The notes: a model not told the origin generated them from the letters alone. DNA of 64,000 nt from Acinetobacter proteolyticus (GCF_000367945.1 NZ_KB849179.1:1515645-1579644), one strand, 5' to 3'. Counted from the stretch's first letter, positions 9,086 through 19,386 are shown. A program made the numbers and translations.

Positions 9086-10159
9086 GTGCGCCAAGCAACA
9101 GTTTATATTGACAGTGCAGCACTGCAATATAATTTAAACCGTGTTAAACAACTTGCTCCACATTCAAAAATCGTCAGTATGGTCAAAGCTAATGCCTATG
9201 GACACGGAGTTAAAAACTGTTTAGCCGCCTTAGAGGCCACGGACGCTTTTGGTGTCGCCTGTTTAGAAGAAGCTTTGGAGATCAGGCAACTGGGATATAC
9301 TCAACCCATTACGCTGATTGAAGGTTTATTTGCTGAAGATGAAATGACACAAGTCATTGAGCATAAGCTTGAATGTATTGTTCATCACGCACAGCAAGTT
9401 GAATGGTTGATTCAACATAAAACTGCTTATAACGCATTAGGTTTAAAGGTTTGGGTAAAACTGAATAGCGGAATGAATCGTCTCGGTTTCAAAGTCGATG
9501 AAATCATTGACGTGATTCAACGCTTAAAAATTGAAGGTTTTACCTGTGTACTTGCCATGCATTTTGCCAATGCTGATGTAGAGCATCCTTTAAATGAACA
9601 GCAGAAACAACAGTTCTTACAGGTCAAACAAGCCTGTGCACCAATATTGGCGTCTTGCTGTAATTCGGCTGCAATTTATAAATATCCTGAACTGCATTTT
9701 GATTTTGTTCGTCCCGGGATCATGCTTTATGGCGCATCACCTTTTGCCGATAAAAACGTACATGAACTGAACCTAAAGCCAGTCATGACCTTTAGCGCCG
9801 AAATCATTGCACTGAATCAGGTTCAACAAGGTGAATTTGTCGGTTATGGTTCGACCTACTCAGCGTCGTGTACATCACAAATTGCCATTGTTTCAATTGG
9901 TTATGGCGATGGCTATCCACGTGCTTATATCAAGCAAAACTTTGTTGCCATCAATCAGCAACTTGTTCCTGTAGTCGGCCGTGTCAGCATGGACATGATT
10001 GCCATTGATATCAGTCATGTTAAAGCAGAGATTGGCACTAAAGTTGAGCTTTGGGGCCAATCTCGCTTGGTTGATGATGTTGCAGCAGCCAACGGAACCA
10101 TCGGCTACGAGCTACTTTGCCGCCTCACCCAACGCCCAGTACGTCAATTAGATAACTAA
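9086..10159 (+). CDS. alr: Alanine racemase
   Basis: A 357-residue fold-type III PLP enzyme with a GTG start and a good Shine-Dalgarno (aaggaga). PLP-binding Lys34 sits in MVKANAYGHG. The catalytic Tyr region VGYGSTYSAS and the C-terminal VGRVSMDMIAIDIS are present. It makes D-alanine for peptidoglycan. It follows dnaB, a conserved neighbour pair. Confidence 0.97.
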   Translation: MRQATVYIDSAALQYNLNRVKQLAPHSKIVSMVKANAYGHGVKNCLAALEATDAFGVACLEEALEIRQLGYTQPITLIEGLFAEDEMTQVIEHKLECIVHHAQQVEWLIQHKTAYNALGLKVWVKLNSGMNRLGFKVDEIIDVIQRLKIEGFTCVLAMHFANADVEHPLNEQQKQQFLQVKQACAPILASCCNSAAIYKYPELHFDFVRPGIMLYGASPFADKNVHELNLKPVMTFSAEIIALNQVQQGEFVGYGSTYSASCTSQIAIVSIGYGDGYPRAYIKQNFVAINQQLVPVVGRVSMDMIAIDISHVKAEIGTKVELWGQSRLVDDVAAANGTIGYELLCRLTQRPVRQLDN

Positions 10160-10220
10160 ACATAACTTGATCAATTTTTGGGTTTTACCTCTAATAAGGG
10201 TTTTACCAATCAGATCCAGC

Positions 10221-10691
10221 ATGCTCAAACTGATTTACGATAATCCGCTTTATAAAATGTCGATCCAGCAATTGGTTCTGTTTCTGATCCGAATTTCGAT
10301 CGGCATTTTTTTCTTTACTACAGGTTTCAACAAGCTTTTCGTTGAAAAAAACAAACTGATTATGCTGGAAACGATGACCGAAGCAGGCATTCCATTTCCA
10401 GAAATTATGAGCAGCTTTGTGTCAGCCACTGAGATGCTCGCAGGTTTATTTTTGATTATCGGTTTATTGACGCAAATCAGTAGTATTTTATTGTTTATAA
10501 TCTGTCTAACCGCTTTATACACGGTCGGAATACATACCCTACCCAATGGACTAGACACGATCACTTGGCTCAGTTGGTTCTTCTACCTACATGACTTATT
10601 GTATATGTTTATTCTGGCGATCCTGATTACATCTCGACCAAGCATATTGTCGCTGGATCGAGTGCTCAGCAAAAAAATAAATAAAACCTAG
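10221..10691 (+). CDS. DoxX-family membrane protein
   Basis: A 156-residue protein with four predicted TM helices: residues about 13-30 (VLFLIRISIGIFFFTTG), 55-75, 80-98 and 115-135. The RISIGIFFFTTGFNKL and ATEMLAGLFLIIGLLTQ motifs are characteristic of DoxX/DoxD-like proteins. The start is uncertain: ATG 10221 is chosen, while TTG 10167 and ATG 10257 are alternatives. It lies 61 bases after alr and may be co-transcribed. Substrate is unknown; members have been linked to quinone redox chemistry. Confidence 0.75.
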   Translation: MLKLIYDNPLYKMSIQQLVLFLIRISIGIFFFTTGFNKLFVEKNKLIMLETMTEAGIPFPEIMSSFVSATEMLAGLFLIIGLLTQISSILLFIICLTALYTVGIHTLPNGLDTITWLSWFFYLHDLLYMFILAILITSRPSILSLDRVLSKKINKT

Positions 10692-10739
10692 ATATCTCCC
10701 CCAACACTGTTCATAGATGAGCTTGCTGGGATTTATTAT

Positions 10740-11474
10740 TTACAAACCATAGTCCGCAGTTGGCTTTGGCAACTCTTGCAAACCACGGCGTAAAGTCTCT
10801 GACCACTGCCGACTGATCTGGGTGAAGTAAGGATCATCTTCACCTATGCGCTTACCTTCTGGAATTTTAAAGCTGTCTTTATGATAAACCAATGCATCTA
10901 GAGGCAGTCCCACTGAAACATTCGAGCGCAAAGTCGAATCAAAAGAAATGAGTGAACAGCGCAGTGCATCATCCAAAGGCATATCGTAGTGTAAAGCACG
11001 ATCTAAAATTGGTTTGCCATATTTGCTTTCACCAATCTGGAAATAAGGTGTATCTGTCGTTGCACAAATGAAATTTCCTTGAGGATATACATTATATAGT
11101 TGTATTTCTTCGCCTTGGATCTGCCCACCCACTAAGATACTGCATGAGTAATTCATTTGTTCTTGTGTATCTGTCGTGATATCTTCCAAAACTTTACGTA
11201 GCGTTTTCCCAACCAGCTCAGCCACTTCAAACATGGTATTGGCACTATATAAATTTGGTTCTTGCTGCAAAGCTAAAGCATTTTGCAAATGGCCAATCAC
11301 GGCCTGAGTCGTTGCTAAATTGCCTGATGTTTGTAGCGCGATAAAACGCTCACCTTCCACCCCAAAAGTGTGCAACTTACGAAATACAGAAATATGATCG
11401 ACCCCGGCATTGGTTCGAGTATCACTAATCAATACCAAACCCTGCTCTAATCTTAATGCGCAACAATAGGTCAT
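10740..11474 (-). CDS. Anbu proteasome-like Ntn peptidase
   Basis: A 244-residue member of the Anbu (ancestral beta-subunit; COG3484 predicted proteasome-type protease) family. After removal of Met1, Thr2 would be the N-terminal nucleophile. Asp18 (ISDTRTNAG) and Lys33 (FRKLHTFG) match the HslV/proteasome catalytic Asp and Lys. It is the last gene of a four-gene operon, 16 bases after the transglutaminase gene. Anbu proteins form helical rather than closed-ring assemblies in published structures. The substrates and biological role are not established. Confidence 0.9.
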   Translation of the reverse strand: MTYCCALRLEQGLVLISDTRTNAGVDHISVFRKLHTFGVEGERFIALQTSGNLATTQAVIGHLQNALALQQEPNLYSANTMFEVAELVGKTLRKVLEDITTDTQEQMNYSCSILVGGQIQGEEIQLYNVYPQGNFICATTDTPYFQIGESKYGKPILDRALHYDMPLDDALRCSLISFDSTLRSNVSVGLPLDALVYHKDSFKIPEGKRIGEDDPYFTQISRQWSETLRRGLQELPKPTADYGL

Positions 11475-11490
11475 CTTTCTCTCTTTATAC

Positions 11491-12270
11491 TTAACATGCC
11501 AAAACCTGTACCACAGACATCATGTTTTCCACCCCACCTTGCTCGCGAATGCCTCGCACTGGTGCAACATCTAAATAATCGCGCCCGACCGCAACATAAA
11601 TATGATTTTGGGGTGTAAATATCTGGTTACTTACATCGAAACAATACCACTCATTATCCACAAAAACCTCAGCCCATGCATGACTGGCAAGGTGCGGTTG
11701 ATTTTCATCGTAGATATAGCCTGATACATAACGTGCTGGTAATTGTAGCGCACGACACATGGCAATTAATATATGTGCATGGTCTTGGCAAACACCTTGA
11801 CCTGAATAAAATGCATCAATTGCAGAGGTCGTGACTGAAGTACTTTCTGGCTGATAAGGCACTTGTTCTAGAATTTTTTCTGATAAAACAATCAAATGCT
11901 GTCTATCTTTTATAGTCACAATCGAATGGGCGAAGTCTGACATGGTCAGGTCACAACAGGTCATCGGTGTACGCTGTAAAAATAACATCGGTGAAATATC
12001 TGTTTCGACATGACCCAACTCAGTCGCATGCAGATCAACCACTCCTTGCGCCATAATCGTCAAGTAAAGATAGTCATGACGTTGCGTTGCAGTAATCCAC
12101 AAATTATTAAACGCATCACGCTGACACGAATATTGCCCTGGAACACTGACATGCCAATTTTCAATACTTTGATGCCGAGAGCTCTGCGGCATCATCTTGA
12201 TAGACTGGACACTATTCCGTGCAACTTCACTATAGCGATAATGCGTCTGGTGATTCACCATAAGTTTCAT
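11491..12270 (-). CDS. Transglutaminase-like cysteine peptidase (Anbu cluster)
   Basis: A 259-residue transglutaminase-like protein of the COG1305 type. It has an N-terminal beta-rich domain (MKLMVNHQTHYRYSEVA, residues 1-100) and a catalytic core with Cys161 (GQGVCQDHA), His197 (LASHAWAEV) and Asp212 (CFDVSNQ). Its start overlaps the end of the alpha-E gene by 4 bases. It is expected to be a cytoplasmic peptidase or amide-forming enzyme; no signal peptide is visible. It co-occurs with Anbu, alpha-E and ATP-grasp proteins in many proteobacteria. Confidence 0.9.
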   Translation of the reverse strand: MKLMVNHQTHYRYSEVARNSVQSIKMMPQSSRHQSIENWHVSVPGQYSCQRDAFNNLWITATQRHDYLYLTIMAQGVVDLHATELGHVETDISPMLFLQRTPMTCCDLTMSDFAHSIVTIKDRQHLIVLSEKILEQVPYQPESTSVTTSAIDAFYSGQGVCQDHAHILIAMCRALQLPARYVSGYIYDENQPHLASHAWAEVFVDNEWYCFDVSNQIFTPQNHIYVAVGRDYLDVAPVRGIREQGGVENMMSVVQVLAC

Positions 12271-12869
12271 GAGGATGCCTCAAATTGATTTTCCAATTTA
12301 TAGGTAAATGCATAAAACTGATCCAAGTGTGGCTGATCCTTTAAACCCTCCCAACACGGTTGTAAATCATGCCAACCCAATCGAAATAGCTGCTCAATGG
12401 TTGGATCTATGGCATCAAACACAGTATGAAGATTGTGTTGGAATCTAAAATAAGTATCGATTTGCTCAATGCATTGCCCAATATGAAAGAACAGGAAAAT
12501 ATCTTCTTGCTCCGCTTTTAGAATATCACAACAACTTTGTACTGAACTTTGAATTGCCAATCCATCTGCATGCGTATTTTTAATCAGATAATTGAGTTCA
12601 GCATAGGCCTGTGCCGTCAACAAACCTCTTAACTCCTGAATATTATCACGTGCAATCTCAAACTGGCTCAACAAAGAGTAAGGTTGCTGTCGGTCTAACA
12701 TGAATCGGTTCAAGTTCTCTGCATCTTCAATATACAAACAAAGCGCTTGTGCAAATTTTAAGGCCTGCTGATCATCTACAAAAGGCAGTTGTTCTGCCAC
12801 ATAGGCAATACGAAATAAATAACGTCCTAACCAGTAAATATGTTGAGCACTTGAACTAAGTAAAAGCAT
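12267..12869 (-). CDS. Alpha-E domain protein (Anbu cluster), short form
   Basis: A 200-residue all-helical protein starting MLLLSSSAQHIYWLGRYLFRIAYVAE, the hallmark of the alpha-E (COG2307) family. Many homologues are about 300 residues, so this is a short form that appears to lack the second helical repeat. The frame is intact and the stop overlaps the next start by 4 bases, so it is not an obvious frameshift. It usually partners a circularly permuted ATP-grasp protein, encoded here 67 bases upstream. Its function is unknown. Confidence 0.85.
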   Translation of the reverse strand: MLLLSSSAQHIYWLGRYLFRIAYVAEQLPFVDDQQALKFAQALCLYIEDAENLNRFMLDRQQPYSLLSQFEIARDNIQELRGLLTAQAYAELNYLIKNTHADGLAIQSSVQSCCDILKAEQEDIFLFFHIGQCIEQIDTYFRFQHNLHTVFDAIDPTIEQLFRLGWHDLQPCWEGLKDQPHLDQFYAFTYKLENQFEASS

Positions 12870-12898
12870 AAATTTCCTCCCTTTTCTTTATATCAATG

Positions 12899-12927
12899 CC
12901 ACAGCTCAACTTGCATTTAAGCTGTGG
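12899..12927 (-). other. Intra-operon hairpin
   Basis: An 8-bp perfect stem CCACAGCT / AGCTGTGG lies in the 67-base gap between the ATP-grasp and alpha-E genes. No T-tract follows directly on the minus strand, so a role in mRNA processing or attenuation is only a possibility. Confidence 0.4.
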
Positions 12928-12936
12928 AAATACCGC

Positions 12937-14487
12937 TTAGGAACGTAAGCTTTCAACCACCCAGGTATCTTTAATTCCACCACCCTGAGAAGAGTTCACC
13001 ACCAAAGAACCCGCCTGCATAGCAACGCGGGTTAAACCGCCTGGTACAATTTCTGTTCGATAAGGAGAGCTAAGCACAAAAGGTCGTAGATCAATATGGC
13101 GTTCAGCAACGCCTTCTGTTGTCATTGTTGGAGCGACTGAAAGAGCCAAAGTTGGTTGGGCAATATATAAATGTGGTGTTTCAATCAGCTTTTGTCTAAA
13201 ACAATCAATTTGTTGTTGATCTGCTTGCGGACCAATCAACATGCCGTAACCACCTGAACCTTGTGCTTCTTTAACCACTAGTTTTTCTAAATTAGTCAAT
13301 ACATAATCGAGTTGCTCAGCCTCTCGGCATTGATAGGTCGGCACATTATTTAAAATCGGGACTTCACTCAAATAAAATTGAATCATTTGATCAACATAAG
13401 GATAAATCGACTTGTCATCTGCAACTCCAGTTCCTGGCGCATTGGCAATCACCACATTATGTTGTAGATAGGCAGACATGAGTCCGGGTACACCCAAAGT
13501 ACTGTCAGGTCTAAAGCTGAGCGGATCAAGAAATTCATCATCAACACGGCGATAAATCACATCCACTTGCTGACGGCCACGGATAGTTTTGACAAAGACT
13601 TTCTCGTCTTCAACAAATAAATCCCGACTGGTCACTAGCGGCACATCCATTTCACGTGCTAGAAATGAATGCTCATAATAGGCACTGTTAAAACGTCCAG
13701 GCGTGAGCACCACAATCAAAGGTCGATCAACATAGGCATTTTCTTCCAAAATTGCTCTTAACAGACTTGGATATTGCTCAATCCCTTGTAAATTATTGCT
13801 ACTACATAAATCTGGCATCAGTTTCTGGCTGATTTTGCGACTTTCCAGCATATAAGATACGCCCGATGGGGTGCGCAAATTATCTTCCAGTACAAAAAAA
13901 TCACCTTGACCATCACGAATGATATCAATCCCACTGATTTGCGAATAAACCTTGCCTTTAAGCTGATGTTTTAACATATGCGGCTGAAAAGCCTCATGGG
14001 CAATCACCTGTTCCGCGGGAATTAAACCTTCTTTTAAAATATGCTGACCATGATAGATATCATCTAAAAACAAGTTCAGGGCTTTTACTCGTTGTGCACA
14101 GCCTGTTGCGATTTTTTCCCATTGCTTCTTTTCAATCACACGTGGAATAAGGTCATACGGAATGGTTCGTTCTGCACCCTCCTGATCACCATAGACATTA
14201 AAGGTAATCCCTTGATAAAGAAAATGCTGTTTAGCTTGTGCTTCTAAAGTCTTTAAATCTTCAAGACTACGGATACTCAGCCATTGTTCAATTTTTTTCG
14301 ATGCTTCACCGTTAAAACTTTTATCATCTAACATTTCATTAAAAAATTCTGATTTCAATTGCTCAAATAGATTTGTACTTACATTGAGCTGGGGAATAAA
14401 TGTAGACGTATCAACGGGAACTGCTGGATTTGGCTCTGCTGCAAAATAATCTGTACTGATATGTAGGCTGTTCTCTTGTTCTGACAT
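12937..14487 (-). CDS. Circularly permuted ATP-grasp protein (Anbu cluster)
   Basis: A 516-residue protein of the COG2308 circularly permuted ATP-grasp family. The signature EDNLRTPSGVSY is at residues 201-212. Further conserved blocks are VIVVLTPGRFNSAYYEH..., YRRVDDEFLDPL and VVKEAQGSGGYGML near the C-terminus. By analogy with glutathionylspermidine-synthase-like ATP-grasp enzymes it may ligate an amine to a carboxyl group, but no substrate is known. It is the first gene of the operon, divergent from a WYL regulator 211 bases away. Confidence 0.9.
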   Translation of the reverse strand: MSEQENSLHISTDYFAAEPNPAVPVDTSTFIPQLNVSTNLFEQLKSEFFNEMLDDKSFNGEASKKIEQWLSIRSLEDLKTLEAQAKQHFLYQGITFNVYGDQEGAERTIPYDLIPRVIEKKQWEKIATGCAQRVKALNLFLDDIYHGQHILKEGLIPAEQVIAHEAFQPHMLKHQLKGKVYSQISGIDIIRDGQGDFFVLEDNLRTPSGVSYMLESRKISQKLMPDLCSSNNLQGIEQYPSLLRAILEENAYVDRPLIVVLTPGRFNSAYYEHSFLAREMDVPLVTSRDLFVEDEKVFVKTIRGRQQVDVIYRRVDDEFLDPLSFRPDSTLGVPGLMSAYLQHNVVIANAPGTGVADDKSIYPYVDQMIQFYLSEVPILNNVPTYQCREAEQLDYVLTNLEKLVVKEAQGSGGYGMLIGPQADQQQIDCFRQKLIETPHLYIAQPTLALSVAPTMTTEGVAERHIDLRPFVLSSPYRTEIVPGGLTRVAMQAGSLVVNSSQGGGIKDTWVVESLRS

Positions 14488-14698
14488 AGAAACCTCGTCT
14501 CATCATTTATTTATATTTAAACAAAGCAATTTCAATGCCACTTATACAAATGGTCAAATTTCAACCAGTTTTAGAATCTTTAAGCAAAAATGTCCTCATT
14601 TCAGTCGTAAATACGTAATCTGGATCAGAGGGACTTGATAATTAAGGATAGTTTTTTTATTGTGTCTGCTTTAGACCATTGAATTACGTATTACGCTT

Positions 14699-15709
14699 AT
14701 GTCATCCGTACAAGAAAAAGAAACATCCAATAGCCTTTATCGCCAATGGCAAATTTTATCCCGCCTTTCAACTGGGAAATGGATGGGTACTCGTGAATTA
14801 CAAGAAATATTAGAGCGGGAAGGTATTGATATCAGCTTGCGTACCATTCAGCGCGATTTAAACCAGATTGCCCAACGCTTCCCAATTGAAAGCAACAAAA
14901 CCGTACCACAAGGCTGGCGTTGGCGCTCAGATGCACCGATTCAGAGCTTGCCACACATGACCAGTTCACAAGCCGTTACTTTTATGATGGTTGAAGAACA
15001 TTTGCGTCATTTACTTCCACCGAGTTTATTAGAAGAAATGACCCCTTGGTTTGATCTGGCCAAACGTAGCTTATCGACACAGAACAATGTCAGACAATGG
15101 ATTAATCGTGTTCGTATTGTACCCGCAACTCAACCACTGATTCCGCCAGTCGTTGATAAACACGCGCAACAGGCGATTTACGAAGGTTTATTACAAGACA
15201 AACAGATCGAATGTATTTATCGTGCCCGAACCCATCAAGGCGAAGACAAGAGCTATATTCTCAATCCATTAGCCTTGGTTCAAAAAGGTGCAGTGATTTA
15301 TTTAATCTGTACCCGTAATGATAAAACTGAAGTACAAACTTTTGCATTGCACCGCTTTAAGGCAGCAACAGTATTGGAAAGCCGTGCCTTACACCCTGTC
15401 AACTTTGAAATTGATAATTATATTGAATCAGGTGCACTCGGATTCCGCGTGGACTATAACAAACCGACAGAGCAAATTCAGTTAAAACTGACCATGACAG
15501 AAAGTACAGCCAAAAGCTTCTACGAAAGCCAGCTCAGCAAAGATCAGATCATCCAACACTTGGAAGAGAATATTGTTGAGGTTTCTGCAACCGTTCCTTT
15601 TACCTCACAACTAGTGTGGTGGCTCAGAAGCTTTGGTAAAAAAATGCTGAATATTGAACCTGCTGCAGTCTACAATGCTGTCAAAGAGATTGACGAACAG
15701 TCCCAATAA
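14699..15709 (+). CDS. WYL-domain transcriptional regulator
   Basis: A 336-residue protein with an N-terminal winged HTH (residues about 12-70, including GTRELQEILEREGIDISLRTIQRDLNQIAQRFPIE given here in outline) and a C-terminal WYL ligand-binding domain (about 160-250) followed by a WCX-like extension. WYL domains are thought to bind nucleotides or other ligands. It is divergent from the ATP-grasp/alpha-E/transglutaminase/Anbu operon, so it is the likely regulator of that operon. A terminator follows the stop directly. Confidence 0.9.
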   Translation: MSSVQEKETSNSLYRQWQILSRLSTGKWMGTRELQEILEREGIDISLRTIQRDLNQIAQRFPIESNKTVPQGWRWRSDAPIQSLPHMTSSQAVTFMMVEEHLRHLLPPSLLEEMTPWFDLAKRSLSTQNNVRQWINRVRIVPATQPLIPPVVDKHAQQAIYEGLLQDKQIECIYRARTHQGEDKSYILNPLALVQKGAVIYLICTRNDKTEVQTFALHRFKAATVLESRALHPVNFEIDNYIESGALGFRVDYNKPTEQIQLKLTMTESTAKSFYESQLSKDQIIQHLEENIVEVSATVPFTSQLVWWLRSFGKKMLNIEPAAVYNAVKEIDEQSQ

Positions 15710-15711
15710 AA

Positions 15712-15740
15712 AAGAGAACCTTTCGGTTCTCTTCGATTTT
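15712..15740 (+). terminator. Intrinsic terminator after WYL regulator
   Basis: Stem AGAGAACC / GGTTCTCT with a TTTC loop, followed by an interrupted T-rich stretch. Confidence 0.75.
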
Positions 15741-16034
15741 TATAAATTTTATTATCAAACACTCAGTATTATTTTTATTGTTTAAATGTTCAAACCAACC
15801 TCTCTCCCCGCCTTGATCAAAATTGGTTTGTACCTTTTTAAGCGCTTTGATTTAAATCAACATCGGCACGCTAATTCATAGCCATTGTAGCGGATTCTCT
15901 TTTTGGTCATAGTTAAAACCCTCTTTGTTTGAACGTAAGGCTAATATAACGAGGATTATTTGGGCTGTGAAATAACAAAGATTGGAATCAAAAGCTGTTT
16001 TTTTGCTATTGTTTATCTTGGAGTCAAGATCAGC
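15741..16034. other. Non-coding gap with a C-rich-loop hairpin
   Basis: No ORF with a credible start is seen. The one clear structure is CAAACCAA (15791-15798) paired with TTGGTTTG (15823-15830), enclosing a pyrimidine-rich loop containing CCTCTCTCCCC. The rest is AT-rich without further recognisable signals. Confidence 0.5.
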
Positions 16035-16346
16035 TTAGTCTTTATCAGATAACAAAGCTTCAAAACGATACAAATGGGTAAAACGTCCCACCTGTATTTG
16101 ATACTGATCAATCTGAGGCACCAAGCGTTGAAAATGTTCCGACTGGACATGCAAATCCAGTGCTTCACGATCAACCCATTCTTCAATGAAAACAAAATGC
16201 CCTTTATGTTTATGGTCATGATACAGATCATAGGCAATGCATCCTGTCTCGACTTTGGTTTTCTCAACAAGTTCTTGATAGAGCGGCAGTACCACATTGA
16301 TATGTTCTGGTTGAATGAAATCTTCAGCAATCAGTTTTAACGTCAT
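16035..16346 (-). CDS. Antibiotic-biosynthesis-monooxygenase-domain protein (YgiN-like)
   Basis: A 103-residue ABM-fold (ferredoxin-like dimer) protein. It has the family pattern TGCIAYDLYHD...FVFIEEWVDREALDLHVQSEHF. Such proteins are small homodimeric oxygenases or quinol monooxygenases needing no metal or cofactor. It is a single gene, downstream of the purA terminator and on the same strand. Specific substrate unknown. Confidence 0.85.
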   Translation of the reverse strand: MTLKLIAEDFIQPEHINVVLPLYQELVEKTKVETGCIAYDLYHDHKHKGHFVFIEEWVDREALDLHVQSEHFQRLVPQIDQYQIQVGRFTHLYRFEALLSDKD

Positions 16347-16375
16347 TTAACTCACTCTCCCTAAATATTTCCCAT

Positions 16376-16408
16376 AAAAAAAGCTCTCAAATTCATGAGA
16401 GCTTTTTT
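16376..16408 (-). terminator. Intrinsic terminator after purA
   Basis: Stem AAAGCTCTCA / TGAGAGCTTT with an AATTCA loop and A/T tracts on both sides, lying 15 bases past the purA stop on the minus strand. Confidence 0.88.
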
Positions 16409-16422
16409 ATCATCTACTCAGC

Positions 16423-17757
<1,335 letters not shown>

Positions 17758-17801
17758 TCATGCTGTTAAAATTGGAAACCAAGTCTTAAATCACTTGGCA
17801 A

Positions 17802-18968
17802 TTAAATTTTTTCAATTACCCATTGCCCATTTTGAGACACCAACTGATGGGTCGCATATGGTACTGAGCTTAAATCATCATTACCCAACAACTGCACCAC
17901 ACGTGAACCTTGGCCACGCGCCTCTGCAATTGCATTTAATAAATCTTGATCATTCCCTTTTGGAGCAACCACAGTTTCAATTTCAACAAACTGTGTCGCG
18001 CCTAAGGCATATAAATCACAACTAAATCCTGTTGCTGGACGTGCACGTCCAAAGTGTTCACCGATACCATCATAACGACCACCTTGAGCCAGTGGTGCTG
18101 CACGATTTGGTGCATAAATGGCATACATCAAACCTGTATGGTAGTGATAACTACGCAACTCCACTACATCGATGCCAACATTGAGGTCAGACCAACGCGA
18201 TTGGATTTGTGCCAATGTCGATTTCAAGGCATCTAAAGCCGTTTTAAAGTCAACATCGTTTAAAATATCTTGGCTTAAATGTGCCTGTAATGCATCAAGA
18301 TCACTTGCATAACGACCTAATGCATAAAAATCCGTACCCATTACTAAATTTTGGGTGAACGCTTCCAGCTCTGGCAATGCTTTACGCTGATATAAATCAG
18401 AAAGTTCACTTTCTGTATTTTTATTTAAGCCAGCATGCTTAACCAGACTACGGAATAAACCCACATGACCTAAGTCTAAGTGAGCCCCTTCTAAAGTATG
18501 GGTGTGCTCAATTAATGCGAGCATAACATTGATCATTTCAACATCGGCTTCGATGCTGTCATGACCATACAACTCTGCACCTAACTGTAATGGCGCACGT
18601 GTTGCATTAAAATTCTGTGGTTTGGTATGCAGTACTGAACCTGCATAGCAATATCGCGCCACACCTTCAATTGGTCGAACATGCGCATCAATACGTGCCA
18701 CTTGCGGCGTCATATCCGCACGAACGCCGAGTAGACGACCTGAAAGCTGATCAATAACTTTGAAAGTGACTAAATCTAAATCTTGATTAGATTCTGAAAG
18801 TAGCGAGAGCGATTCGATGTATTCAATAAATGGCGTATACACCAATTGATAACCTCGAACTGCGAGGAAATCTAACGCTTCTCGACGCAAGGTTTCAACC
18901 ACTTGCGCTTGTTCTGGCAATACATCTGCTACCCCGTCAGGGAGCAACCATGTCTCTGAAATGGCCAT
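17802..18968 (-). CDS. hisZ: ATP phosphoribosyltransferase regulatory subunit
   Basis: A 388-residue HisZ, a catalytically inactive HisRS-like class II aminoacyl-tRNA synthetase paralogue. It starts with the ISETWLLPDGVADVLPEQA motif; the class II core has GVRADMTPQVARIDAH and YCYAGSVL. It partners short-form HisG to form the first enzyme of histidine biosynthesis and mediates feedback inhibition. No hisG is present in the window. It probably shares a transcript with purA. Confidence 0.95.
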   Translation of the reverse strand: MAISETWLLPDGVADVLPEQAQVVETLRREALDFLAVRGYQLVYTPFIEYIESLSLLSESNQDLDLVTFKVIDQLSGRLLGVRADMTPQVARIDAHVRPIEGVARYCYAGSVLHTKPQNFNATRAPLQLGAELYGHDSIEADVEMINVMLALIEHTHTLEGAHLDLGHVGLFRSLVKHAGLNKNTESELSDLYQRKALPELEAFTQNLVMGTDFYALGRYASDLDALQAHLSQDILNDVDFKTALDALKSTLAQIQSRWSDLNVGIDVVELRSYHYHTGLMYAIYAPNRAAPLAQGGRYDGIGEHFGRARPATGFSCDLYALGATQFVEIETVVAPKGNDQDLLNAIAEARGQGSRVVQLLGNDDLSSVPYATHQLVSQNGQWVIEKI

Positions 18969-19386
18969 GTTCCAAACCTAAAATCTGTTCAATGTGGAAG
19001 CATCCACACAAAAAGCAACCACATAAAAAAATCGGGTGAATGCCCGATTCAGCGTAGTGTAGCACGAAGATTTCTGTGATGCACCTTCGAATTTGAATAA
19101 ATATTTATAGTTTAATGCCTTATTCACTTAATCATCGAGATGAAATTTATGAATAGATTCAATAAATTAAAACCACACACCAAGAGTATAAGCCCATGTT
19201 CTTATCGCTAAGAACTGCCTAACATCTGAACTATCGTCCTAGTTATAATTGATCAAGTTTGATTTTCTATAGCATTGATTACTAGGGGGTTAAACGCAAA
19301 AAAGCCTATCCAAAATTCCGCGCCTCTTAAACAGCTATCACCCGAAATAAATGAAATACCCTAAAGTCCTGTTCTCCGCTTATATA
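18969..19386. other. Non-coding gap upstream of hisZ
   Basis: 418 bases with no credible ORF. It holds a small hairpin GTGGA/TCCAC near 18995-19008 and a terminator-like hairpin at 19024-19049 (listed separately). Beyond that it is AT-rich sequence with no recognised signal. Confidence 0.5.
19024..19049 (-). terminator. Terminator-like hairpin upstream of hisZ
   Basis: On the minus strand AATCGGG pairs with CCCGATT (6-base loop), followed by seven T residues. It sits about 60 bases upstream of the hisZ start and 340 bases past the nearest upstream gene on that strand. Confidence 0.7.

Noticed and set aside
16013..16330. Frame overlapping the small monooxygenase gene on the same strand (105 codons)
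   Set aside because: The overlapping frame encodes the recognisable ABM-domain protein; this one has an unusual composition and no family match.
18969..19200. A histidine leader peptide attenuator for hisZ
   Set aside because: No short ORF with a run of His codons was found on the minus strand before hisZ.
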